Shown here: positions 21,201 through 29,890 of the stretch, in pieces
Numbering within the stretch: position 1 is the first letter of the stretch
Layout of the letters: each line of letters starts with the position of its first letter
Source of the DNA: CBDAQA01 sp965198865
GTDB taxonomy: Bacteria > Planctomycetota > Phycisphaerae > Tepidisphaerales > Tepidisphaeraceae
Direction of reading: 5' to 3'
Assembly: GCA_965198865.1 (NCBI GenBank)
Contig: CBDAQA010000025.1
Location: 806,001-870,000 of the forward strand
DNA: 64,000 nt
Position numbers and translations under genes: made by a program
The notes under the pieces: generated by a model
The model's input: the letters and a program-made list of their open reading frames with translations, nothing else
The model's database searches: none
What the model was told of the DNA's origin: nothing

Positions 21201-21929
21201 TCAGCCGGCCAGCGAGGCGTTTGCCAGCGTGATCAGCTTCGCACCGGACATGTGGAACGGCCGCTTGGCGAGGTGCCGAAGGGCGGGCGGCGCGAGCACC
21301 CGTTTGGGGATCTGGCCGAGGATCAGCTTCGCGCCGGCGCAGGCGGCGACCGACCCGGCGAACGCCAGACCGAAGTCCGTCGCCTCGCGCGGCTTGAAGC
21401 CCCACCACCCGAAGAGGCTCGATGCTGTCATGGCTCCCGTGATGGCCGCGATCAGGAATCCCACCGCCAACACCAGCCCGGCGAGAACCATCGATGTGAT
21501 GGCCAGCCCTTGCCGGACGCGGCAACGCCGCCAACAGGAGCGGCACAACGGGTGGTTGGTCGTGAAGTCGACCTGCTCGCCGAACGCGAGGTTCGGCACC
21601 GAGATGATCGCCACCGGCAGCAGCAACGCCACGATGACGAGCGGCAGGAAGACCGTCGAGAACAGCGCGATGCGGACCCAGTACGTCCGAACCGTTCCAA
21701 CCCAGTGAAGCACGTAGAACCCGGCGGCTTGGCCGTCATCCGAGCAGAACGCGCACGGGCGACTGGCGGCAGCCGCGTGGCGATTTGCCAGCGCCATTGC
21801 GTAGAACCGCATCATGTCACCGCGCGAGGGGAAGCGGTTGGTCAGGTCCGAGAGGGGCGTTGGCCCATGGAGAGCGGCCGCCACGTCTGGATCGGTTTCC
21901 TGTGGCACGGGATCGAGCATGGGAGCCAC
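21201..21929 (-). CDS. Membrane protein with paired cysteine motifs, unknown
   Basis: 242 aa. Two CxxC-type pairs (CAFC near residue 60 and CRSC near residue 129) could bind zinc. Four hydrophobic segments are seen, including LFSTVFLPLVIVALLLPVAI and LAITSMVLAGLVLAVGFLIA. Proteins of this layout are frequent in planctomycetes without assigned function. The stop lies 82 bp from the nuoB start on the same strand. Confidence 0.65.
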   Translation of the reverse strand: MAPMLDPVPQETDPDVAAALHGPTPLSDLTNRFPSRGDMMRFYAMALANRHAAAASRPCAFCSDDGQAAGFYVLHWVGTVRTYWVRIALFSTVFLPLVIVALLLPVAIISVPNLAFGEQVDFTTNHPLCRSCWRRCRVRQGLAITSMVLAGLVLAVGFLIAAITGAMTASSLFGWWGFKPREATDFGLAFAGSVAACAGAKLILGQIPKRVLAPPALRHLAKRPFHMSGAKLITLANASLAG

Positions 21930-21942
21930 GGGCGTGTCGCCT

Positions 21943-22302
21943 TCAACGCTGCAGAGACGTGTTCACCTCAATGGTGAACCCGCCAGGTGCCCGGAAGTAA
22001 AACGTGTACCGTCCGTGCTCCTCGCGAGCCACCTCCGGGTCGAACCCACCGGCAACCAGCCGCTCGTGGATCGCGTCCACCTCCGCGGCGGTCTTCTGCA
22101 TGAACCCGATGTGGAAGATCTTCGGGTAGGTCGCGTCCGGCACCTGGAACAGCGACACCAGTGCCCCGGCATCATCGGTCAGGAACGCCATCTTCGGCGT
22201 CACCGGAAATCCAGCCGGGCGACGCAACCCGAAGTACGTCTCGAACATCGCCACCGTGGCCGGGACATCGGTGACGCCGAGGTTGATGTGGTTCAGGATC
22301 AT
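21943..22302 (-). CDS. VOC (glyoxalase/bleomycin-resistance) family protein
   Basis: 119 aa from ATG 22302 (MILNHINLGVTDVPATVAMF). The single VOC module has the expected strands: HINLGVTD (metal-ligand His), ALVSLFQVPD, FHIGFMQKTAAEVDAI and the C-terminal YFRAPGGFTIEVN carrying the Glu ligand. Likely a metal-dependent enzyme or binding protein; the substrate cannot be inferred. It is 13 bp from the membrane protein downstream, so cotranscription is likely. Confidence 0.85.
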   Translation of the reverse strand: MILNHINLGVTDVPATVAMFETYFGLRRPAGFPVTPKMAFLTDDAGALVSLFQVPDATYPKIFHIGFMQKTAAEVDAIHERLVAGGFDPEVAREEHGRYTFYFRAPGGFTIEVNTSLQR

Positions 22303-22393
22303 GGGTGAGTTGCCGCGGCGATGCCGATGTCGGTCGGCCACCTCGCCCTGGCGACTCAGGCACAGCCTACCATGCGGTCAAGGAGACCTCCGC

Positions 22394-23257
22394 ATGTCCA
22401 CCGCCACGATTTCCGTCCACCCCAGCGGCACGTTCAAGCTCGGCGACAAGACCGTCTACCGCCTCGGCTACGGGGCGATGCAGATCACCGGCAAGGGCGT
22501 GTGGGGCCCGCCGGCCGACCACGACGAGTGCGTCCGCGTCCTCAGGCGGACCGTCGACCTCGGCGTCAACCTGATCGACACCGCCAACAGCTACGGCCCC
22601 TACGTCAGCGAGGAGCTGATCCGCGAGGCGCTGCACCCCTACAAGCCCGACCTGGTCATCGCCACCAAGGCCGGCCTCACCCGCACCGGCCCGGGCCAGT
22701 GGCACCCGGTCGGTCGGCCCGAGTACCTGCGGCAGGAGTGCGAGATGAGCCTGCGTCGGCTCGACCTGGAGACGATCGACCTGTACCAGCTGCACCGCAT
22801 CGATCCGAAGGTGCCCGCCGACGAGCAGGTCGGCCTGTTCCGCGACCTGCAGACCGAGGGCAAGATCCGCCACGTCGGCCTCAGCGAGGTGTCCGTCGAC
22901 CAGATCAAGGCGGCCCGCAAGATCGTCCCCATCGCCACCGTGCAGAACAAGTACAACTTGACGGACCGCGCCAGTGAGGCCGTGCTGGCCTACTGCACTG
23001 CCGAGGAGATCGGGTTCATCCCCTGGTTCCCCATCGCCAGCGGCAAGCTGGCCGAGTCGGGCGGGGCCGTCGACCGCGCCGCCAAGGCCGACCACGCCAC
23101 CCCGGCCCAGATCGCCCTCGCGTGGCTCCTCCAGAAGTCGCCGATGATGCTCCCGATCCCCGGCACCTCGACCGTCAAACATCTGGACGAGAACTGTGCC
23201 GCCGCCGCCGTACACCTGACCGACGCCCAGATCCGCGAGCTCGACAAGGCCGCGTGA
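22394..23257 (+). CDS. Aldo/keto reductase
   Basis: 287 aa. AGGAG precedes ATG 22394. An NADPH-dependent carbonyl reductase of the TIM-barrel AKR family: GVNLIDTANSYGPYVSE has the catalytic Asp and Tyr, DLVIATKAGL the Lys, and DLYQLHRIDPKVP the His region. Coenzyme-binding residues near the C-terminus are in LPIPGTSTVKHLDEN. The substrate is unknown. It is divergently oriented from the VOC gene, with a 91-bp shared promoter region. Confidence 0.9.
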   Translation: MSTATISVHPSGTFKLGDKTVYRLGYGAMQITGKGVWGPPADHDECVRVLRRTVDLGVNLIDTANSYGPYVSEELIREALHPYKPDLVIATKAGLTRTGPGQWHPVGRPEYLRQECEMSLRRLDLETIDLYQLHRIDPKVPADEQVGLFRDLQTEGKIRHVGLSEVSVDQIKAARKIVPIATVQNKYNLTDRASEAVLAYCTAEEIGFIPWFPIASGKLAESGGAVDRAAKADHATPAQIALAWLLQKSPMMLPIPGTSTVKHLDENCAAAAVHLTDAQIRELDKAA

Positions 23258-23420
23258 ACGGGGGTCGACCTTCGGAGCCGGGGCGTCCTCGGCGCTCGCG
23301 ACATTGCCAGCCCGTCGCCATCAGGCCGAGCGCGGCCCGGCTCTGAAGCACGCCGTTGACTGCCCCGCAAATCCCGTTGAACCCAACGCCAGCGTCCGGC
23401 CGATGACCTTATCGGACGCC

Positions 23421-25265
23421 ATGGCCAACCCGACGTTCTCAACCTCACGCGCCGCCGTCGTGCTCACCGTGCTGGCGGTGATGCTCGTTGCGCTGGTCGG
23501 GCGGGTAGCCTACCTGCAGACGTCAGCTCGGGTGGCCGCCGTCCGGCAGGCCGACCGTCAACAGCATCAGACGCAGGCCCTGACCGCCCGGCGCGGCTGC
23601 GTCTACGACCGGAACAACGTGCTGCTGGCCGGGACGGCCGAGTCGGGCACGGTCTGGATCGACCCTAAGTTTGCGTTCGACCACTTCCAGACCGACGGCC
23701 GGTCGCTCGTCCAGATGGACGATGCCGTCGACCGGTTGGCCAAGGTGCTCAAGCGCAGCTCGTCCGACCTGTCGCAACGCATCAGCGACAAGGCCGACAC
23801 GCGCTACCTGAAACTGGCCGAGGACGTCGACACCGCCACGGCCGACGCGGTCGCGCGGCTGAACGTCGCCGGCGTTGGCGTCGCGCCGACGCCGGCCCGC
23901 TACTACCCGATGGGCCAGCTCGCCGCCCACCTGCTGGGCGGCGTGGGCAAGGGCGGGCATGGCCTGGAGGGGCTGGAGCTGAAGTTCGACCGCGACCTGG
24001 CCGGCGTCGATGGCCACGAGCGGGTGCTCAAGGACGCCCACCGCCGCCCGGTCGGCGTGGCCGACGACGACTACGTCGCCCCCCGCCACGGCCATCACCT
24101 CGTCCTCACGATCGACGCCAACATCCAGGCGATGGCCGAGCAGGAGCTGGCCGACACCTGCGCGAAGTACAGCGCCAACGGCGGCGAGGCCGTCGTCATG
24201 GACCCGCGCTCCGGCGACGTGCTCGCCCTGGCCAGCTGGCCCACCTACGACCCGGCCGACATCGAGCGGGCCCCCGCCGAGGTCCGCCGCGACCGCGCGA
24301 TCACCTTCGCCTACGAGCCCGGCTCCACCATCAAGCCGTTCATCGTCGGCCCCAGCCTGCAGTGGAACCTCACCCGCGCCGACGAGATCTTCCACACTGG
24401 CGGGCTGCACTACACAGCCCCCGATGGCCGGCACGTCACCGACGTCCACGGCTACGACCAGCTCTGCCTCTGGGACGTCCTGGTCAAGTCGAGCAACATC
24501 GGCATGTCCATGCTCGGCGAGCGGCTGGGCAACCCGCGCCTCTACCGCGCCCTGCGCGGCTGGGACTTCGGCCACCGCACCGGCATCGACCTGCCCGGCG
24601 AGAAGCCCGGCTCCGTGCGACCCCTCCCCGTCTGGAGCCACTTCAGCACCGAGTCGGTCAGCCAGGGCTACGAGGTGATGGTCACCCCGCTCCAGCTGGC
24701 CCGAGCCTTCTGCGCCTACGGCAACGGCGGCCGGCTGGTCACCCCCCACCTGGTCCGCGGCACCGTCGACGCCGACGGCAACCTCGAGCCGTCGCCCCAA
24801 CGATCGCTGGCGCAGCTGCCGCAGGTGATCGACCCGCAGACGGCCGCCGAGGTGAAGCGGATCCTGGCCGACGTCCCCGTGCGCGGCACCGCCGCCGGCA
24901 CCGGCACGCGCAGCCTGGAGTGGAACATCTTCGGCAAGACCGGCACCGCCCACATCTCCGAGGGCAAGGCCGGCTACAGCCAGACGAAGTTCAACAGCAG
25001 CTTCCTCGCCGGCGCCCCCGCCGAGCACCCGCGGCTCATCATCGCCTTCGTCGTCCACGAGCCCGACAAGGCCAAGGCCCACTACGGCGGCTGGGTCGCC
25101 GCCCCCGGCGCCAGCCGCGTGCTGCAGCGGGCCCTCGCCTACCTGCAGGTCCCCGCCAGCCCCGACCTGCCCCTCCCCCCCGCCAACGTCGAGGCCGTCC
25201 TGGCCTCCTACTCGCCCAAGTGGTACAGCCGCGACCCGAAGATGCAGCCGAAGGTCGTCGAGTGA
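23421..25265 (+). CDS. Penicillin-binding protein (class B, FtsI/PBP2-like transpeptidase)
   Basis: 614 aa from ATG 23421; ATG 23403 is an in-frame alternative. It cross-links peptidoglycan, probably in septum or side wall. One N-terminal membrane helix (AAVVLTVLAVMLVALVGRVA) is followed by a dimerisation domain and the transpeptidase domain. Catalytic motifs are STIK at 302-305 in EPGSTIKPF, SSN at 357-359 and KTG at 506-508 in IFGKTGTAH. No division or wall cluster genes are adjacent, so FtsI versus PBP2 cannot be settled. An active PBP implies peptidoglycan. Confidence 0.93.
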   Translation: MANPTFSTSRAAVVLTVLAVMLVALVGRVAYLQTSARVAAVRQADRQQHQTQALTARRGCVYDRNNVLLAGTAESGTVWIDPKFAFDHFQTDGRSLVQMDDAVDRLAKVLKRSSSDLSQRISDKADTRYLKLAEDVDTATADAVARLNVAGVGVAPTPARYYPMGQLAAHLLGGVGKGGHGLEGLELKFDRDLAGVDGHERVLKDAHRRPVGVADDDYVAPRHGHHLVLTIDANIQAMAEQELADTCAKYSANGGEAVVMDPRSGDVLALASWPTYDPADIERAPAEVRRDRAITFAYEPGSTIKPFIVGPSLQWNLTRADEIFHTGGLHYTAPDGRHVTDVHGYDQLCLWDVLVKSSNIGMSMLGERLGNPRLYRALRGWDFGHRTGIDLPGEKPGSVRPLPVWSHFSTESVSQGYEVMVTPLQLARAFCAYGNGGRLVTPHLVRGTVDADGNLEPSPQRSLAQLPQVIDPQTAAEVKRILADVPVRGTAAGTGTRSLEWNIFGKTGTAHISEGKAGYSQTKFNSSFLAGAPAEHPRLIIAFVVHEPDKAKAHYGGWVAAPGASRVLQRALAYLQVPASPDLPLPPANVEAVLASYSPKWYSRDPKMQPKVVE

Positions 25266-25765
25266 CCATCAACCGGCCGTGAGACACTTTGAGACAAAAT
25301 GGGACGGTTTGCAACCGTCTCACCCGTCTCCCTTCCGCCTCAAATTGTGTCCGGAAAACGACTTGTGTTGAGAGACGCCGCGAGACGAACGGCCTCCCGT
25401 CTCACCGAGCTCATCGGCCAGACCACTTCGATTCGGGGGTGGCGTCCGTTCGACGCCGGTCTTGAGGTCTGCCAGAGGGCCGGGTGTGCTGTGCCCACGA
25501 CCCCTTCGGCGTACCTCATGCACGTGTGGGATGATGGTGTCGCAGTTGCGCGGACGGGATGGGAGTCGCTTGAGTCTTCGCGGCCCGCGGCGTGGATCCC
25601 GCGAAGACGCAAGCGACTGCTGACCGGCTTGCGCGACCGAGACACCGTCACGCGGCACGTGTATCAGCACCGGCGCGTTGAGGCCGAGACACTGCGGCCG
25701 TCGCGCGCCTTCGAGCCTGTGGACCAAGCCCTCACGGCCACAGAATCACCCGATCCCATCCATTG
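25266..25765. repeat. Cluster of three different hairpin repeats after the PBP gene
   Basis: No credible gene. A palindrome at 25303-25319 (family I, GACGGTTTGCAACCGTC) resembles the 22-bp palindrome at 19724-19745. Family J copy 2 lies at 25447-25485 and about 25498-25523. Family K arms are at 25564-25582 and 25599-25617 (GTCGCTTGAGTCTTCGCGG against CCGCGAAGACGCAAGCGAC). A 155-codon plus-strand frame here has no protein-like features and spans the repeats. Confidence 0.75.
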
Positions 25766-25800
25766 ACATCTACACAACCAGCGTACCACGCGGTTCAGGA

Positions 25801-26209
25801 AGAATTTGAGCTACGAAGACGCGAAGACGCGAGGGTCGGACGAAGAAGAAGGGCTTTAGGCGGCTTGCCTGCCCCGACACGCCTGCAAGCTTTAGAACGC
25901 GACGCGGTGGGAACCACAGATCGCACAGACTACGCAGATCGGCGGCAAGCCAACCTTGAGATCTGCGCGCTCTCTGGTTCCAGTTCTTCGCAGGTCAGAT
26001 CGCTGCCGACTTCTGCGAGCCAATCAGACAAACTCCAAATCGAGGCGTTTGAAAAACCAGAACAGACTCACCACGGAGGCACGGAGAAATCGCTGTTTTT
26101 CGACCTCTTCTCTGTGTCTCCGTGCCTCCGTGGTAATCTGTCTTGGGTTTTTCCAAGGCGTTCAATCTCCGCTTCGTCCTACCTTCGCGTCTTCGTGGGT
26201 TCAATTCTT
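25801..26209. repeat. Family A inverted repeat with B and C repeats nested inside
   Basis: Outer A arms are at 25801-25845 and 26172-26209 (for example ACGAAGACGCGAAG against CTTCGCGTCTTCGT, with GGACGAAG/CTTCGTCC). Inside, family B arms are at 25911-25940 and 25959-25981 (GAACCACAGA and its complement-like TCTCTGGTTC). Family C arms are at 26042-26087 and 26117-26163 (ACCACGGAGGCACGGAGA against TCTCCGTGCCTCCGTGGT). Nothing between them looks coding. The nesting implies successive insertions. Confidence 0.9.
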
Positions 26210-26245
26210 CGCCTTGTCCCGTCGGTCGTGCCGCTTGTGTAGAGG

Positions 26246-27355
26246 TCATCGGACCCCATCCGCGGCGCAGCGGAAGCCGACGTGGTTCATCGGCGTGTCG
26301 GGGTCGCCCTTGCCGCGGGAGCCGACGGCGAACCGGCCGCAGTACTGGTCGGTGCAGAGGTACGATCCGCCGCGCATGGATCGCTTGGCGACGCCGGGCT
26401 CGTCGGGGTCGTCGCCGGCCTTGGCGGGGCCGCGGGGGTCGACGGTGACGCCGGTGCCGACGCTGCGGTAGATCGCCGGATCGTACCAGTCGGCGCACCA
26501 CTGCCAGACGTTGCCGGCCATGTCATACAGGCCGTAGCCGTTGGGCGGAAAGGCGTGGACGGGGCTCGTGCCGGCAAAGCCGTCCTCCACCGTGTTCGCG
26601 TCGGGGAACCGGCCCTGGAACGTGTTGGCCATCGGCCTGCCGTTGGGGCGCAGCGTGTCGCCCCACGTGAACGGCTTGCGTTCAAGCCCCCCGCGGGCGG
26701 CGAACTCCCACTCGGCCTCGGTCGGCAACCGCTTCCCCGCCCACTTGGCGTAGGCAACCGCATCCGACCAGGCAACGTCCACCACCGGGTGATCCATCCG
26801 ATCCTTGACGTCGCTGCCCGGCCCCTCGGGGTGCCGCCAGTTCGCCCCCGCGACGTACCGCCACCACTGCAGCGGGTTGTCGAGCGACACCGGCCCCGCC
26901 GGCTTGGAAAAGACTGCGGCCCCCGCCACCAGCTTGTCGGCCGGGACACCGGGGAACTGCGCGGGGTCGGGCTTCTGCTCAGCTACGGTCACGTAGTGCG
27001 TGGCGTCGATGAACTTGGCGAAGTCGGCGTTGGTCACGTCGGTGGCGTCGATCCAGAAGCCGCTGACCTTCACCGGGTGGACGGGCTGGCCGTCGGGGAA
27101 GCGGGGATCGTCGGTGCCCATGGCAAACGTGCCGCCGGCCAGCCAGACCATGCCGGCGTGGGACGCGACGGCGGACGAGGTGGTCGGACCGGTCGTCGGC
27201 TTGCCGCGGAGCAGGCCGGCCATCGACAGGCCAGTGCCGCACGCGGGACACGCGACGGCCGGCATGTACGGCACCGTCGTGGGGCCGGCGGCGAGCATGG
27301 CCGCGGCAAGGGTGATTGCGATCGCGAGTGGCCAGCGCCGGGTGGTCATCACCAC
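26246..27355 (-). CDS. Formylglycine-generating-enzyme-like (SUMF1) secreted protein
   Basis: 369 aa with an N-terminal signal segment (AIAITLAAAMLAAGPTT). The FGE-sulfatase fold is clear: MVWLAGGTFAMGTDDPRFPD, FWIDATDVTNADFAKF, HPVVDVAWSDAVAYAKWAGK, RLPTEAEWEFAARGG, NGYGLYDMAGNVWQWCADWY and MRGGSYLCTDQYCGRF. Cys334 and Cys339 match the copper-binding Cys pair that oxidises sulfatase Cys to formylglycine. Many family members have other roles, but both cysteines are kept here. A sulfatase relic lies 9 kb away. It is bounded by A-family repeats on both sides. Confidence 0.85.
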   Translation of the reverse strand: MVMTTRRWPLAIAITLAAAMLAAGPTTVPYMPAVACPACGTGLSMAGLLRGKPTTGPTTSSAVASHAGMVWLAGGTFAMGTDDPRFPDGQPVHPVKVSGFWIDATDVTNADFAKFIDATHYVTVAEQKPDPAQFPGVPADKLVAGAAVFSKPAGPVSLDNPLQWWRYVAGANWRHPEGPGSDVKDRMDHPVVDVAWSDAVAYAKWAGKRLPTEAEWEFAARGGLERKPFTWGDTLRPNGRPMANTFQGRFPDANTVEDGFAGTSPVHAFPPNGYGLYDMAGNVWQWCADWYDPAIYRSVGTGVTVDPRGPAKAGDDPDEPGVAKRSMRGGSYLCTDQYCGRFAVGSRGKGDPDTPMNHVGFRCAADGVR

Positions 27356-27416
27356 AGTTTACACCCGCCCGCCGCATGGCGTATGGGCGTCGTCACGTGA
27401 TCTGTCGGTCGAACGG

Positions 27417-27762
27417 AAGATTTTGAACCGCGCAGGCGCGAAGACGCGAAGGTCGGACGAAGGCGGATGCAGCCCTTTGCCCCGCCGCCTCAACGTGCGC
27501 AGACCGGAATGATTTGGACAGACGCTCAGCTGGGTTCGCTGATCATGGTCGAGGAAGTCCCTCTGATGTGCGCCAAGATGCCAAGAAGCCCTCTGCTTGG
27601 CGCTTCTTGGCATCGTGGCGCGCTTGGCGTGGAACGGGGACCACCACGATCGCAAAGTTCGCGACCGTCACAGTCACATCACGGGCGAGAACGACACAAA
27701 GCCACGCGCCTGACCCCTTCGTTCTACCTTCGCGTCTTCGCGCCTTCGTGGTTCAAATTCTT
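27417..27762. repeat. Family A inverted repeat containing family D hairpin
   Basis: A arms lie at 27417-27462 and 27716-27762 (GCGCGAAGACGCGAAGGT against ACCTTCGCGTCTTCGCGC). Between them is family D at 27570-27589 and 27602-27621 (GCGCCAAGATGCCAAGAAGC against GCTTCTTGGCATCGTGGCGC). The remaining interior (27463-27569 and 27622-27715) shows no gene. The region separates the FGE-like gene from the symporter. Confidence 0.88.
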
Positions 27763-27790
27763 CGCCCCCGGACTCGCGACCCTGCCGCAC

Positions 27791-29827
27791 TCACGCCAGC
27801 GCCGGCGCGCCGATGGGCACCTCGTTCGTCGGCTCGGTGCCGTCCGGCGTCGACGCCCACAGGCGGCGGACCAGGGCGAGCAGGACGGAGCCGCTCACGA
27901 CGAACAACACCGTCATCGCGATCATGTAGCCCCACCGGGCGTAGAGCAGGTTGCCGATCGCGAACAGCGACGACCAGATCGTCACGCAGCCGGCGACCCA
28001 GCCCAGCACGGCCAGCCCGACCCGGTCGTCGGTGGCGGCGGGCAGGTGGATGTCCTCATCGCGGATCCCCTCGGTGGCGGGCGGCACGTCGGAACCGTGC
28101 GGCTCGTAGTCCAGCACGGGCGAGACCGGGCGATCGGACACGGCGGCCGTGCCACGCGCCCGGGTGAACTCCACGATGTCGGCCCGCACGCGGGCCCAGC
28201 CGGGGCCGGTCGGGTGGACCAGGCTGTAGAACTTCATGAGGGTCGTGCGATCGGTGCCCGGGGCGACGAACGCGGTCACGACCCAGCAGATCGTGGTGAA
28301 TGCGACGGAGCCGATGACCGTCTCGGCGAACGGCAGCGGGTGGCCCGACTTCTTCATCACGAAGAAGATGACGGAGATCGCGAACGAGCTGGCCATGGCG
28401 ACCACCTCGGACCAGGCGTTGACCCGCCACCAGAACCACCGGAGCAGGTAGATCAGGCCCGTGCCGGCCCCGATGGAGATCAGCACCTCGAACGCCTCCT
28501 GGGCGCTGCTGAGAACCAGGCTGAGCAGGGCCGCGCAGATGTACAGGATGAGCGTGCAGAGTCGGCCGGCGTTCACGTAGTGCTTCTCGCTGGCCTTGTC
28601 GTTGACGAACCGGCGGTAGAAGTCGTGGACCAGGTAGCTGCTGCCCCAGTTCAGGTGCGTGAGGATGGTGGACGAGTTGGCGGCGATCAGCCCGCCGACC
28701 ATCAGGCCGACGAACCCGACCGGCAGGAAGGTCAGCATGGCCGAGAACGCGCTGTCGTCGCCGAGCAGGCTCTGATCGGCCTTGGGGAACGCCTGCTGGA
28801 TGCTGTGCAGGTCGGGGTAGATGATGATGGAGCAGAGCGCGGTGATGATCCACGGCCACGGCCGCAGGACGTAGTGGGCCAGGTTGAAGAACAGCACGGC
28901 CCCCAGCGAATCCTTCTCGCTCTTGCTGGCCAGCATGCGCTGCGCGATGTAGCTGCCGCCGCCCGGCTCGGCGCCGGGGTACCAGTTGGCCCACCAGCCG
29001 ATGGCGACGGGCATGATGAAGATCATCAGCGACAGCTGGCCCATCGAGAAGTTGGGCAGCACGTCCAGCAACGGCTGGCCGTGCCCGTTGATGGGCGACA
29101 TCACCGGGTGACCGCCGTCGGCGAAGTTGACCTGCCTCGCCCCGAGGAGGCCGACCATCTGGTGAAGCCCCGCCAGGGCACTCGTGCCGACGCCGGTTTG
29201 CTGGGCCACGGCCTTCAGCGAGTAGTAGGCGGCGGCGATGACGGCGGTCATCTTGACGAAGAACTGGACCATGTCGATCACGAGCACGCCCCACAGCCCC
29301 GAGTGGGCGGCGAAGACGACGTTGAGCACGCCGCAGATGCAGATCGTCGCCCACGGTGGCATGCCGAACAGGATGTTGGCGATCTTGCACGCGGCCAGCG
29401 TGACCATCCCCATGATGAAGCAGTTGAAGAACAGCCCCAGGTAGATCGCCCTAAAGCCCCGGACGACCGACGCCGCCTTGCCGCTATAGCGAACCTCGTA
29501 GAATTCCAGGTCGGTCATGACGCCCGAGCGTCGCCAGAGCCGGGCGAAGAAGAAGACGGTCGCCACGCCGGTCAGGACGAACGCCCACCACTGCCAGTTC
29601 CCGGCGACGCCGTACTGGCGGACCTGCTGGGTGACCCAGTTGGGCGTGTCGCTGCTGAACGTGGTCGCGACCATCGACAGCCCGGCCAGCCACCACGGGA
29701 CGGAGCGGCCGGCGGCGAAGAACGCGCTGGTGCTCTTGCCCGACCGCTTGGCGAACAGCAGCGCCGGCGCGAAGCACACCAGCAGCGAGGCCGCGATGAT
29801 GATCCAGTCCAGCGTGTGCAGCTTCAT
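27791..29827 (-). CDS. Sodium:solute symporter (SSS family)
   Basis: 678 aa from ATG 29827. An inner-membrane Na+-coupled transporter with at least 13 hydrophobic helices. Typical SSS features are FFAAGRSVPWWLAGLSMVAT in the first helices, WWAFVLTGVATVFFFARLWR, and the long C-terminal cytoplasmic loop before the last two helices. It is divergent from a GH20 hexosaminidase with only a 63-bp gap and heads the carbohydrate locus, so it likely imports a sugar or uronate product. Substrate specificity cannot be read from sequence alone. Confidence 0.9.
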   Translation of the reverse strand: MKLHTLDWIIIAASLLVCFAPALLFAKRSGKSTSAFFAAGRSVPWWLAGLSMVATTFSSDTPNWVTQQVRQYGVAGNWQWWAFVLTGVATVFFFARLWRRSGVMTDLEFYEVRYSGKAASVVRGFRAIYLGLFFNCFIMGMVTLAACKIANILFGMPPWATICICGVLNVVFAAHSGLWGVLVIDMVQFFVKMTAVIAAAYYSLKAVAQQTGVGTSALAGLHQMVGLLGARQVNFADGGHPVMSPINGHGQPLLDVLPNFSMGQLSLMIFIMPVAIGWWANWYPGAEPGGGSYIAQRMLASKSEKDSLGAVLFFNLAHYVLRPWPWIITALCSIIIYPDLHSIQQAFPKADQSLLGDDSAFSAMLTFLPVGFVGLMVGGLIAANSSTILTHLNWGSSYLVHDFYRRFVNDKASEKHYVNAGRLCTLILYICAALLSLVLSSAQEAFEVLISIGAGTGLIYLLRWFWWRVNAWSEVVAMASSFAISVIFFVMKKSGHPLPFAETVIGSVAFTTICWVVTAFVAPGTDRTTLMKFYSLVHPTGPGWARVRADIVEFTRARGTAAVSDRPVSPVLDYEPHGSDVPPATEGIRDEDIHLPAATDDRVGLAVLGWVAGCVTIWSSLFAIGNLLYARWGYMIAMTVLFVVSGSVLLALVRRLWASTPDGTEPTNEVPIGAPALA

Positions 29828-29890
29828 GGGGAACCGTTATAGCGAAATAAGATCGACAAATGCAACGAATTCTGGTTTACTGAACGCGGG

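Noticed and set aside
25299..25766. 155-codon frame after the PBP gene
   Set aside because: It runs through several palindromic repeats and has no protein-like signature.
25801..26209. CRISPR-like array
   Set aside because: The repeats are inverted pairs of different families, not regularly spaced direct repeats; no cas genes anywhere in the window.
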